A stretch of DNA of 5,452 nt from positions 1 to 5,452 of the forward strand of contig DPKX01000079.1 of NCBI GenBank assembly GCA_003542295.1, in the 5' to 3' direction. The notes beneath the pieces were generated by a model. That model made no database searches, was not told the DNA's origin, and saw nothing but the letters and a program-made list of their open reading frames with translations. This DNA comes from Candidatus Atribacter hydrocarboniphilus (GTDB taxonomy: Bacteria; Atribacterota; Atribacteria; Atribacterales; Atribacteraceae). A program made the position numbers and the translations under genes. Positions 1 to 4,553 of this stretch are shown piece by piece. How positions within the stretch are numbered: the stretch's first letter is position 1; the number at the start of each line of letters is the position of its first letter.

Positions 1-257
1 ATTATGACACAGTCTGAATGACGGAACAGTAAAAAAATTAAATCCCCCTAACCCACTTTGTTAAAGGGGGAATTTGATCGGCGTATACATATTTTCATCC
101 TCATCTGGTGCCTTAACCAAACTTTAGGGTCTATTTAGTAACTATAAGAATGAGTTCAGTATTTTTATTTCCTTCTTCCCTCAACCTTCTCCTGTCCAGA
201 AAAATGTAATAAAATAAGCCAAAGATTATCCCTGCTCCAATATAGGAGAGGTTTAAT
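1..257. other. Intergenic stretch left of the lipoprotein gene
   Basis: No convincing gene is visible in these bases. All plus-strand frames are broken by stops. The one longer open minus-strand frame (131-289) has no ATG or GTG start. The stretch holds the palindromic repeat near 41-73. Two loose -10-like hexamers are present on the plus strand, TATAAG at 143-148 and TAAAAT at 210-215. Neither has a good -35 at the right distance, so I do not call a promoter for the downstream gene, although one should lie here. The first 24 bases could be the edge of something that continues outside the window, but I cannot tell what. Confidence 0.6.
41..73. repeat. C5/G5 palindromic element, possible dispersed repeat or terminator
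   Basis: TCCCCCT at 43-49 pairs with AGGGGGA at 65-71 (7 bp). AAC at 50-52 can then pair with GTT at 60-62 if two A's are bulged out, leaving a 7-base loop. On the minus strand the hairpin is followed by a T-rich tract (complement of the A run at 31-37), which is the form of an intrinsic terminator for leftward transcription. From general knowledge, palindromes of this CCCCCT...AGGGGG type occur as dispersed repeats in intergenic regions of many bacterial genomes. Whether this one is repeated in its genome cannot be seen from one window. Confidence 0.5.
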
Positions 258-302
258 ATGAGGGAGCAGAAAAAATTTGGAGGATTACTTTATGAAAAAT
301 AA
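258..302 (+). CDS. Possible 14-residue leader peptide (MREQKKFGGLLYEK)
   Basis: A short ORF starts at ATG 258, six bases after a strong Shine-Dalgarno-like AGGAGAGG at 244-251, and ends at TAA 300-302. It runs in a different frame through the ribosome binding site and start codon of the lipoprotein gene and stops 10 bases inside it. That layout would allow translational coupling: ribosomes reading the small ORF would pass over the downstream GGAGG and stop next to the ATG at 292. The peptide has no run of one amino acid, so it does not look like an amino-acid attenuator. It could equally be a chance ORF; the support is only the good SD-to-start spacing. Confidence 0.25.
   Translation: MREQKKFGGLLYEK
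279..284 (+). promoter_or_regulatory. Ribosome binding site that fixes the lipoprotein start
   Basis: GGAGGA lies here, with 8 bases between GGAGG and ATG 292. An in-frame TTG at 277 would overlap this site and add five residues ahead of the signal peptide, so the ATG at 292 is the better start. Confidence 0.8.
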
Positions 303-729
303 TCTGAACAGGATTTTTTTATTGGTTTTCATTGCTGTGCTTTGTTTTTTTACTGGTTGTACCTCGTCGGTTCCCCAAACTGAGGAAGAAACCCTTAAAC
401 TAAAAATCCAGGAATTTGTCGATTATTTAATTAAATTAGATTATTCCAATGCTCAAGCCTGTCTGATTGTCAATGGACCCACCTATTCCCAACTGGATGC
501 TCTGTATAATAAAGCCAGATTAATTACGGTGAGCGGAGGTTTTTCTAATTGTTTTGCGAAGGGGGAAATATACGTCAATAATATCACCATTTCGGAGGAT
601 GATGCACAATTTTCCCATCAACCAGTAAAAATTTATTTTAATTGTATTTCTAGTTCTAATCAAGTCACTTTTGAGGATTTAAATCTTACCGCAGCTCAAA
701 AAATTGGGGATGATTGGTTTTTGTGGTAG
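292..729 (+). CDS. Small predicted lipoprotein, function unknown
   Basis: This 145-residue protein is probably exported and lipid-anchored. The N-terminus has KNNLNR at 2-7 (positive), a hydrophobic core at about 8-20, and a lipobox-like FTGC with Cys23 as the predicted first mature residue. The -3 position is Phe instead of the usual Leu, so the lipobox is slightly off consensus. The mature part (about 122 residues) begins with an acidic/amphipathic helix (about 30-60), followed by alternating strand-like segments, and ends in GDDWFLW. A helix that starts like 'EFVDYLIKLDYSNA' and a C-terminal 'GDDW' strand recall NTF2-like or DUF4878-type lipoproteins, but this is only a fold-level resemblance. 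There are four cysteines including Cys18 in the signal segment and Cys23, so two (Cys57, Cys87) plus Cys118 remain in the mature domain. It is the only plus-strand gene, converges on the translation operon and has no partner in view, so context gives no function. Confidence 0.75.
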   Translation: MKNNLNRIFLLVFIAVLCFFTGCTSSVPQTEEETLKLKIQEFVDYLIKLDYSNAQACLIVNGPTYSQLDALYNKARLITVSGGFSNCFAKGEIYVNNITISEDDAQFSHQPVKIYFNCISSSNQVTFEDLNLTAAQKIGDDWFLW

Positions 730-738
730 TGATCGATT

Positions 739-771
739 TTGATTGGGAGTAATGGATTACCCTTCAATCAA
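739..771. terminator. Imperfect hairpin between convergent genes, possible bidirectional terminator
   Basis: TTGATTG (739-745) pairs with CAATCAA (765-771), GG (746-747) with CC (761-762), and GTAA (749-752) with TTAC (757-760), around a TGGA loop. That makes 13 bp with a one-base and a two-base bulge. It sits between the lipoprotein stop (729) and the yraN stop (820), where transcripts from both strands must end. Neither side has a clear run of T's, so it is not a textbook intrinsic terminator; it could act with Rho or only protect 3' ends. Confidence 0.4.
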
Positions 772-819
772 TTCGCAAAATTCTGAAAAGGAGCTTGACG
801 TATCAAATCCGGATAAAGA

Positions 820-1194
820 TTAGAAGGCGTTTTTATAATATTTAATACTCGGATGAGCAAAGTCATTGCCGGTGAAGGTAATAGAAACCACATCGAATCG
901 GAAAACAATGTAATTAGGATTATATCCATGACTCATGAGGTAATAAAGAGCAACTTTGCGAATTTTCTCTTGTTTGTACTGAGTAACTGAATCCTCTGGA
1001 AAGCCAGCGTTTAAGACAGCTCGCGTTTTTACCTCAATAAAGACCAAGGTATTTCGGTCCCGAGCAATAATATCGATTTCTCCTATTCGAGATCGATAAT
1101 TTCTTTCAATAATTTTCATTTTGCCTTGGCGAGCAACAATTCGAGAGGCGATTTCCTCGCCCATCGGACAGATTCTTTTAGAGGTACTTTCCAC
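820..1194 (-). CDS. yraN: YraN/UPF0102 family nuclease-fold protein
   Basis: This 124-residue protein matches the usual UPF0102 length and pattern. An N-terminal helix with GEEIA at 12-16 is followed by NYRSRIGEIDII (about 32-43), VFIEVKTR (51-58), a KQEKIRK helix (about 74-80) and RFDVV (99-103). The E39/D41 and E54-x-K56 residues are the PD-(D/E)XK-type nuclease signature of the family. The cellular role is not settled; it is often called Holliday-junction-resolvase-like on fold grounds, and I see nothing that tests that. The start is GTG at 1194, supported by AAGGAG five bases upstream. It overlaps the end of rnhB by 17 bases, so the two are likely translationally coupled. It is the last gene of the operon. 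The rnhB-yraN pairing is common across bacteria. Confidence 0.92.
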   Translation of the reverse strand: MESTSKRICPMGEEIASRIVARQGKMKIIERNYRSRIGEIDIIARDRNTLVFIEVKTRAVLNAGFPEDSVTQYKQEKIRKVALYYLMSHGYNPNYIVFRFDVVSITFTGNDFAHPSIKYYKNAF

Positions 1195-1771
1195 AAAAGC
1201 TCCTTCTATGGCAACTGGCTATGCCAAATTGGTTAATTCTTTCACGATGCAGTTTGGTGCCATATCCTTTATGTTGTATAAAACCATATTCAGGATAAAG
1301 TTCCTGATAGTGATTTTCCATAAGGGAATCACGAACTACCTTGGCTACTATTGAAGCTGCCGCAACCGAATAGCTTTTTAATTCCGCATGGGGTGTTGAA
1401 ATCGAGGGTATATCTAATCCAGGAATCTTTAACCAATCAAAAATTACAAAATCGGGAGCTCTTCCTATTGAGGCTCGCATCACAGCTTCTCGAAAGGAAT
1501 AAAGATTAGCGTTCTGTACTCCCAGACAATCAATCATTTTCTCCCCAATGATACTTACCCCGAGGCTAAAAGCAGCCTTGCAAATAAGCTGATAATAATG
1601 GTTTCTTTCAGAGGGTCTTAAAAGTTTGGAATCAGTTAAACCAGAAGGAATGCATCCGGGAGAAAAAATAACACAACACGATACGAGAGGACCAGCTAAT
1701 GGTCCTCTCCCTGCTTCATCTACTCCACCAACATATTGATAGCCTTTTATCCAAAGGTCTTTTTCCAGCAT
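1178..1771 (-). CDS. rnhB: Ribonuclease HII, with Glu at the fourth catalytic position
   Basis: RNase HII cuts the RNA strand of RNA-DNA hybrids and starts removal of single ribonucleotides from DNA. From ATG 1771 the protein has 197 residues, normal for the family. GGVDEAGRGPLAGP at about 15-28 carries catalytic Asp18 and Glu19 and the GRG substrate-recognition motif. LTDSK follows at about 45-49, the third acidic residue is Asp112 (VIFDWLKIP), then SVAAASIVAKVVRD at about 135-148, HKGYGT near 167-172 and HRRSF near the C-terminus. In most RNase HII the fourth acid is Asp in a KGD motif just before the AAASI helix; here the aligned residues are AE, giving Glu130. RNase HIII uses a D-E-D-E set, so this change may keep activity. 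The ATG is two bases after the lepB stop. A TTG at 1807 would give 209 residues and overlap lepB by 34 bases, but neither start has a clear SD; I prefer the ATG because typical proteins begin close to this point. Confidence 0.93.
   Translation of the reverse strand: MLEKDLWIKGYQYVGGVDEAGRGPLAGPLVSCCVIFSPGCIPSGLTDSKLLRPSERNHYYQLICKAAFSLGVSIIGEKMIDCLGVQNANLYSFREAVMRASIGRAPDFVIFDWLKIPGLDIPSISTPHAELKSYSVAAASIVAKVVRDSLMENHYQELYPEYGFIQHKGYGTKLHRERINQFGIASCHRRSFCGKYL
1200..1205 (-). promoter_or_regulatory. Ribosome binding site for the GTG start of yraN
   Basis: On the minus strand AAGGAG occupies these bases, inside the 3' end of rnhB, with five bases before GTG 1194. It decides for the GTG over the internal ATG at residue 11. 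Confidence 0.7.
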
Positions 1772-1773
1772 TT

Positions 1774-2343
1774 TCAACGTAAAATTTGAATTGATCGTGG
1801 AGGCCAATAAATCAAAAAAGCACGTCCTAAAATGTTTTTAAACGGAACATAACCCCAAAATCGACTATCATCACTATTATGGCTATTATCTCCTAAAACA
1901 AAATAGGAGTTTCCCGGTATTATCTGTTCTCCTCTTCCGTAACCCCCAACGTTTACATACTCTCGATTAAATTGATCCCCCTGAATGGGAACCCCATTAA
2001 TATATACCAAACCGTTTTCTATTCGGACTGTTTCACCAGGAAGAGCAATTATTCTCTTTATTAAATTTTTCTTCTCATTAGAGGGATAACGGAAAACAAT
2101 TATATCACCACGTTGAGGTTGATAAAGGCGATAATAAAATTTTGCCACGAGAACCCTATTGCCTGGTACAAGAGTCGGTTTCATTGAACCGGAGGGAATA
2201 TAATACCCTTCTACCACAAAATACCGAACCACAAAAGCAATCAGGAGTGCCCAAATAACGGTTTCAACTATTTCTCTCAAGACACTGATCGAATTACCTT
2301 TCGCGTTTTTCCTCAATTCTTGATTCTTTGGTGCTTTTCCCAC
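1774..2343 (-). CDS. lepB: Signal peptidase I
   Basis: This membrane-bound serine peptidase cuts signal peptides from secreted proteins on the outer face of the cytoplasmic membrane. As read from GTG 2343 it has 189 residues. A basic N-terminal tail is followed by one membrane segment at about 24-44, as in short SipS-type enzymes. PSGSMKPTL holds the catalytic Ser53, and KRIIALPGE the catalytic Lys96. [14 protein letters not shown] at 151-164 is the box E motif. There is no second membrane segment. The start is uncertain: GTG 2343 lies inside rplS and gives a 50-base overlap with no clear SD. Other in-frame options are TTG at 2316 and TTG at 2280, the last starting just before the membrane helix and only 14 bases past the rplS stop. 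Function is sure; the first 10-21 residues are not. Its place in a translation operon is common in Firmicutes-like gene orders. Confidence 0.93.
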   Translation of the reverse strand: MGKAPKNQELRKNAKGNSISVLREIVETVIWALLIAFVVRYFVVEGYYIPSGSMKPTLVPGNRVLVAKFYYRLYQPQRGDIIVFRYPSNEKKNLIKRIIALPGETVRIENGLVYINGVPIQGDQFNREYVNVGGYGRGEQIIPGNSYFVLGDNSHNSDDSRFWGYVPFKNILGRAFLIYWPPRSIQILR

Positions 2344-2647
2344 GGAGATAATAAAGCTTTGCTCTCCGCACTTTACCCCGACGGATTATTTCAATGGTTT
2401 CAATACGGGGTGAATGGATTGGGAATACTCTTTCTATACCAATACCAAAGGACATTTTCCGCACCGTTATGGTACGACTAATTCCAGAGCCTTTTAGTGC
2501 GATAACCAATCCTTCAAAAACCTGAATACGTTCTTTGTCACCTTCTACGACTTTTAAATGGACTCTTACCGTTTGTCCTGGTTCAATATCAGGAACTTCT
2601 TTCATATAAGCTGATTCTACCGAACGTAACAACCTTGCTTTATCCAT
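2294..2647 (-). CDS. rplS: 50S ribosomal protein bL19
   Basis: bL19 sits at the interface of the two ribosomal subunits, near the bridge region between 23S and 16S rRNA. The 117-residue length is normal. Recognised stretches are [12 protein letters not shown] (about 19-30), the [22 protein letters not shown] region (about 43-64), [15 protein letters not shown] (about 68-82) and the basic [16 protein letters not shown] (about 89-104). The ATG at 2647 is preceded by a strong AGGAGGAGG (2654-2662) with six bases spacing, the best ribosome binding site in the window. It has its own upstream promoter in the trmD-rplS gap. Its last 50 bases may also encode the start of lepB. Confidence 0.98.
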   Translation of the reverse strand: MDKARLLRSVESAYMKEVPDIEPGQTVRVHLKVVEGDKERIQVFEGLVIALKGSGISRTITVRKMSFGIGIERVFPIHSPRIETIEIIRRGKVRRAKLYYLRGKSTKESRIEEKRER

Positions 2648-2756
2648 TATGGACCTCCTCCTGAAAACCCACTGTTGATTCTATTGAAATGGTTCAATCA
2701 TTTTCTCAAACAACAAATCGATCAATAAATAATTTTTTCTCAAAAAGCCGAACAAT
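2648..2756 (-). other. rplS 5' leader
   Basis: About 100 bases lie between the predicted transcription start and the rplS ATG. They are T/A rich and hold a small hairpin (ATTGAA/TTCAAT with a CCAT loop, about 2683-2698) and two copies of the 10-mer TTTGAGAAAA on the minus strand (2735-2744 and 2701-2710). Structured ribosomal-protein leaders are known upstream of rplS in some Firmicutes. I cannot match this one to that family by eye, so a regulatory role is only possible. Confidence 0.3.
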
Positions 2757-2785
2757 ACTATACCATTCTGATTAAAACTTGACAA
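2757..2785 (-). promoter_or_regulatory. Sigma-70-type promoter for rplS-lepB-rnhB-yraN
   Basis: On the minus strand, TTGTCA (2780-2785) and TATAGT (2757-2762) are separated by exactly 17 bases, each one mismatch from consensus. The -35 begins four bases after the trmD stop codon. Transcription would start around 2750 and give a leader of about 100 bases before rplS. This suggests rplS and the genes after it can be expressed apart from the ffh-trmD part of the operon. Confidence 0.6.
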
Positions 2786-2788
2786 CAG

Positions 2789-3502
2789 TTACTGTTCATG
2801 AATCACTTCATCGTTTGATCGTTCAAGTAAATCCGGACGAACCAACCGGGTTTTTCGGAGGGCTTCCTTTCGCCTCCACTCTTCAATCATACCATGATCC
2901 CCACTGGTTAAAACCTCCGGGACTTCTTTATCCTTAAAAATCCGAGGTCGGGTATATTGAGGTGGTCCCAATTTCATATCGTAAAAGGAATCAAAATGAA
3001 TCGATTGTTCATCACCCAGAACCTCGGGAACTAAACGGGTTATCGCTTCGGTGATGATCATTGCCGGCAATTCGCCACCTGATAGAATATAATCGCCAAC
3101 CGATATTTCTTCTCCCTGGCAGAGTTCAACCACCCTTTGATCAATCCCCTGATAGCGTCCGCAAATAAGAATAACATGGGAACACAGAGAAAGATTTTCT
3201 GCCAAGGACTGTTTAAAAACTCTTCCCTGGGGACTGGTAATCAAAACCCGAGGTTGAGAATGAGTGATTCCTTTGATAAATTCAACTGCTCGGTAGATCG
3301 GTTCTGGTTTGAGTACCATTCCAGGCCCGCCACCATAGGGATAATCGTCAACAGTACGATAACGGTCAGAAGAAAACGCTCTCAAATTATAGGCTTTGAT
3401 GAATACCAGGCCACGGTCTTGCGCTCTTTTCACAATTGCTGTTTCGGCAAAACATCGTATGAGTTCCGGAAACAGGGTAATGATATCAATCCGTAATTTC
3501 AT
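2789..3502 (-). CDS. trmD: tRNA (guanine37-N1)-methyltransferase
   Basis: TrmD transfers a methyl group from S-adenosylmethionine to N1 of G37 next to the anticodon, which prevents +1 frameshifting. The protein is 237 residues from ATG 3502, typical length. It is a SPOUT enzyme with a trefoil knot. RIDIITLFPE lies at about 4-13, YPYGGGPGMVLKPEP at about 54-68, CGRYQGIDQR at about 114-123, SVGDYILSGGELPAM in the knot, the flexible loop with FDSFYD whose Asp171 matches the catalytic Asp of the family, and QYTRP shortly after. The usual motif is CGRYEGID; here Glu is replaced by Gln. The ATG overlaps the rimM TGA as ATGA, so translation is likely coupled. A GTG at 3523 would add seven residues inside rimM and is less likely. 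No strong SD is visible. Confidence 0.97.
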   Translation of the reverse strand: MKLRIDIITLFPELIRCFAETAIVKRAQDRGLVFIKAYNLRAFSSDRYRTVDDYPYGGGPGMVLKPEPIYRAVEFIKGITHSQPRVLITSPQGRVFKQSLAENLSLCSHVILICGRYQGIDQRVVELCQGEEISVGDYILSGGELPAMIITEAITRLVPEVLGDEQSIHFDSFYDMKLGPPQYTRPRIFKDKEVPEVLTSGDHGMIEEWRRKEALRKTRLVRPDLLERSNDEVIHEQ

Positions 3503-3993
3503 TCCCAAAAACCCACAGGACACTCGACGGTTATGTATCCTCCCTGAAAGTCAATATGTTTAACATAAACCCGGATAAAAGGGATTAAGAACTCCCTATT
3601 TTCTCTATTTACCTGCAGGTAGTCATAGGCTGACCCTTCAACGACATCGGTAACGATACCAAGGAATTGGCCATTTTCCATAATTTTTAAATCCATCAGC
3701 TGGTAAACAAAATAGGTATCTGGATTATCAGGTCTATTAACCTTGGTCTTTTCTCTCCAGATCAACTGACCAGATAACCATTCAACTTCATCTTTGGTGC
3801 TTAAATCCTTCAGCCATAAAAGAACAAACCGGCCCATGGGTTGAAAATCCTTGACAACCAGGGCACGGTATTGATCTTTGTCTTCAATAAACAAAGTCTT
3901 TCCAGGAGAAAAACTATCTAATGTTTCTCCAAAAGGAAGAGCTTTCAACCCTCCTGCTAATCCATGAGGTTTAATAAATTTTCCGACAGCAAT
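3499..3993 (-). CDS. rimM: 16S rRNA maturation factor RimM, apparent ATT start
   Basis: RimM binds ribosomal protein uS19 and helps assemble the head of the 30S subunit. As drawn it has 164 residues, the normal size. The N-terminal domain opens with IAVGKFIKPHGLAGGLKA, a clear match to the family's 'GK..KPHG..G..K' signature. The C-terminal PRC-barrel domain includes GQFLGIVTDVVEGSAYDYLQV and ends FLIPFIRVYVKHID...CPVGFWE. The difficulty is the start. No ATG, GTG or TTG occurs in frame between the upstream stop (TGA at 4018-4020) and TTG 3948, and TTG 3948 would cut off the signature. ATT at 3993 (11 bases after khpA) is my choice; ATA 4008 and ATT 4014 are other options. No strong SD precedes any of them. 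TTG 3948 abuts an AGGAGGG with no spacing, so it is a poor start. A sequence error is also possible. The end overlaps trmD as ATGA. Confidence 0.9.
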   Translation of the reverse strand: MAVGKFIKPHGLAGGLKALPFGETLDSFSPGKTLFIEDKDQYRALVVKDFQPMGRFVLLWLKDLSTKDEVEWLSGQLIWREKTKVNRPDNPDTYFVYQLMDLKIMENGQFLGIVTDVVEGSAYDYLQVNRENREFLIPFIRVYVKHIDFQGGYITVECPVGFWE

Positions 3994-4004
3994 CTTATTC
4001 TTTT

Positions 4005-4235
4005 CTATTCCAATATCTCAACAACCGCCTTCTTACCGCTCTTAATACATGCAGCTTTAACAATAGTCCGAATCGAGCGAGCGATTCTTCCTTGTTTTCC
4101 TATGACTTTTCCCATATCTTCAGGAGCAACTCGCACTTCATAAATCACCGATTGTTCACCTTGGACCTCAGAGACCTTAACTTGTTCTGGATTGTCAACT
4201 AATGCCTTAACCATGTATTCTACGAGATCCTTCAC
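4005..4235 (-). CDS. khpA: KH-domain RNA-binding protein KhpA
   Basis: This 76-residue protein is made of a single KH domain. The [15 protein letters not shown] stretch (about 42-56) contains the GxxG RNA-binding loop as GKQG at 46-49, and [16 protein letters not shown] at the N-terminus is typical of the YlqC/KhpA family. In Gram-positive bacteria KhpA pairs with KhpB (Jag/EloR) and affects cell elongation and sRNA or mRNA binding; whether that holds here is unknown, as no khpB is in view. The GTG start overlaps the rpsP stop as GTGA, with a weak AAGG upstream, so translation is probably coupled to rpsP. The rpsP-khpA-rimM-trmD order is widely conserved. Confidence 0.94.
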   Translation of the reverse strand: MKDLVEYMVKALVDNPEQVKVSEVQGEQSVIYEVRVAPEDMGKVIGKQGRIARSIRTIVKAACIKSGKKAVVEILE

Positions 4236-4483
4236 TCTATACCCGGCCTTTCCGTCTGTTTTAACAAAGCCTTGACCTTGTCAGACATCGTTGCTCCATT
4301 GCTAAGCCAATACTGAATCCGGTCAAAATTGATTGACCAAAGTGGTGGGTTGACTATCGGTGAATAGTTCCCCAATATTTCAACTGGTTTCCCATCTCGT
4401 GCTTTTTGTGAATCGATCGCAACTATCCGGTAATAGGGCACATGCTTTCGCCCAATTTTAGTGAGCCTTAATTTCACAGCCAT
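4232..4483 (-). CDS. rpsP: 30S ribosomal protein bS16
   Basis: bS16 binds 16S rRNA early in assembly of the 30S body. The 83-residue length is normal. The N-terminal [20 protein letters not shown], the [20 protein letters not shown] block (about 23-42) and [18 protein letters not shown] (about 57-74) follow the family closely. ATG 4483 is preceded by AAAGGAG at 4491-4497 with seven bases spacing. The 70-base gap to ffh has no convincing promoter and no terminator; an 5-bp TGGAT/ATCCA hairpin in it is too small to call. The gene overlaps khpA by four bases. Confidence 0.98.
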   Translation of the reverse strand: MAVKLRLTKIGRKHVPYYRIVAIDSQKARDGKPVEILGNYSPIVNPPLWSINFDRIQYWLSNGATMSDKVKALLKQTERPGIE

Positions 4484-4553
4484 TGTTATTCTCCTTTCTT
4501 TTTATATCAGATATTTTCTGCTGGATGAAATCCAAATGAGATAATGAAGTTTT

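Noticed and set aside
131..289. Open minus-strand frame whose translation contains a membrane-like segment (GAGIIFGLFYYIFL) followed by RRRLREE.
   Set aside because: It has no ATG or GTG start, its only TTG is after the hydrophobic part, and it lies antisense to the ribosome binding site of the lipoprotein gene. It may be a decayed remnant or chance; not supportable as a gene.
1121..1354. Plus-strand 77-codon ORF across the rnhB/yraN junction.
   Set aside because: It is antisense to two well-supported genes, has no recognisable motif, and no ribosome binding site argues for it.
2782..2796. AACAG-TAA-CTGTT palindrome at the trmD stop, as a terminator.
   Set aside because: Only five base pairs with a three-base loop and no T-tract on either side; it overlaps the -35 of the predicted rplS promoter and is more likely incidental.
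3137..3496. Plus-strand 119-codon ORF opposite trmD.
   Set aside because: It is a shadow frame of trmD; the sequence is low in motif content and trmD is certain.
4484..4553. Promoter or terminator in the ffh-rpsP gap.
   Set aside because: The TGGAT/ATCCA hairpin is too short and has no T run, and the TATAAA-like bases near the rpsP ribosome binding site have no matching -35 and would leave almost no leader.
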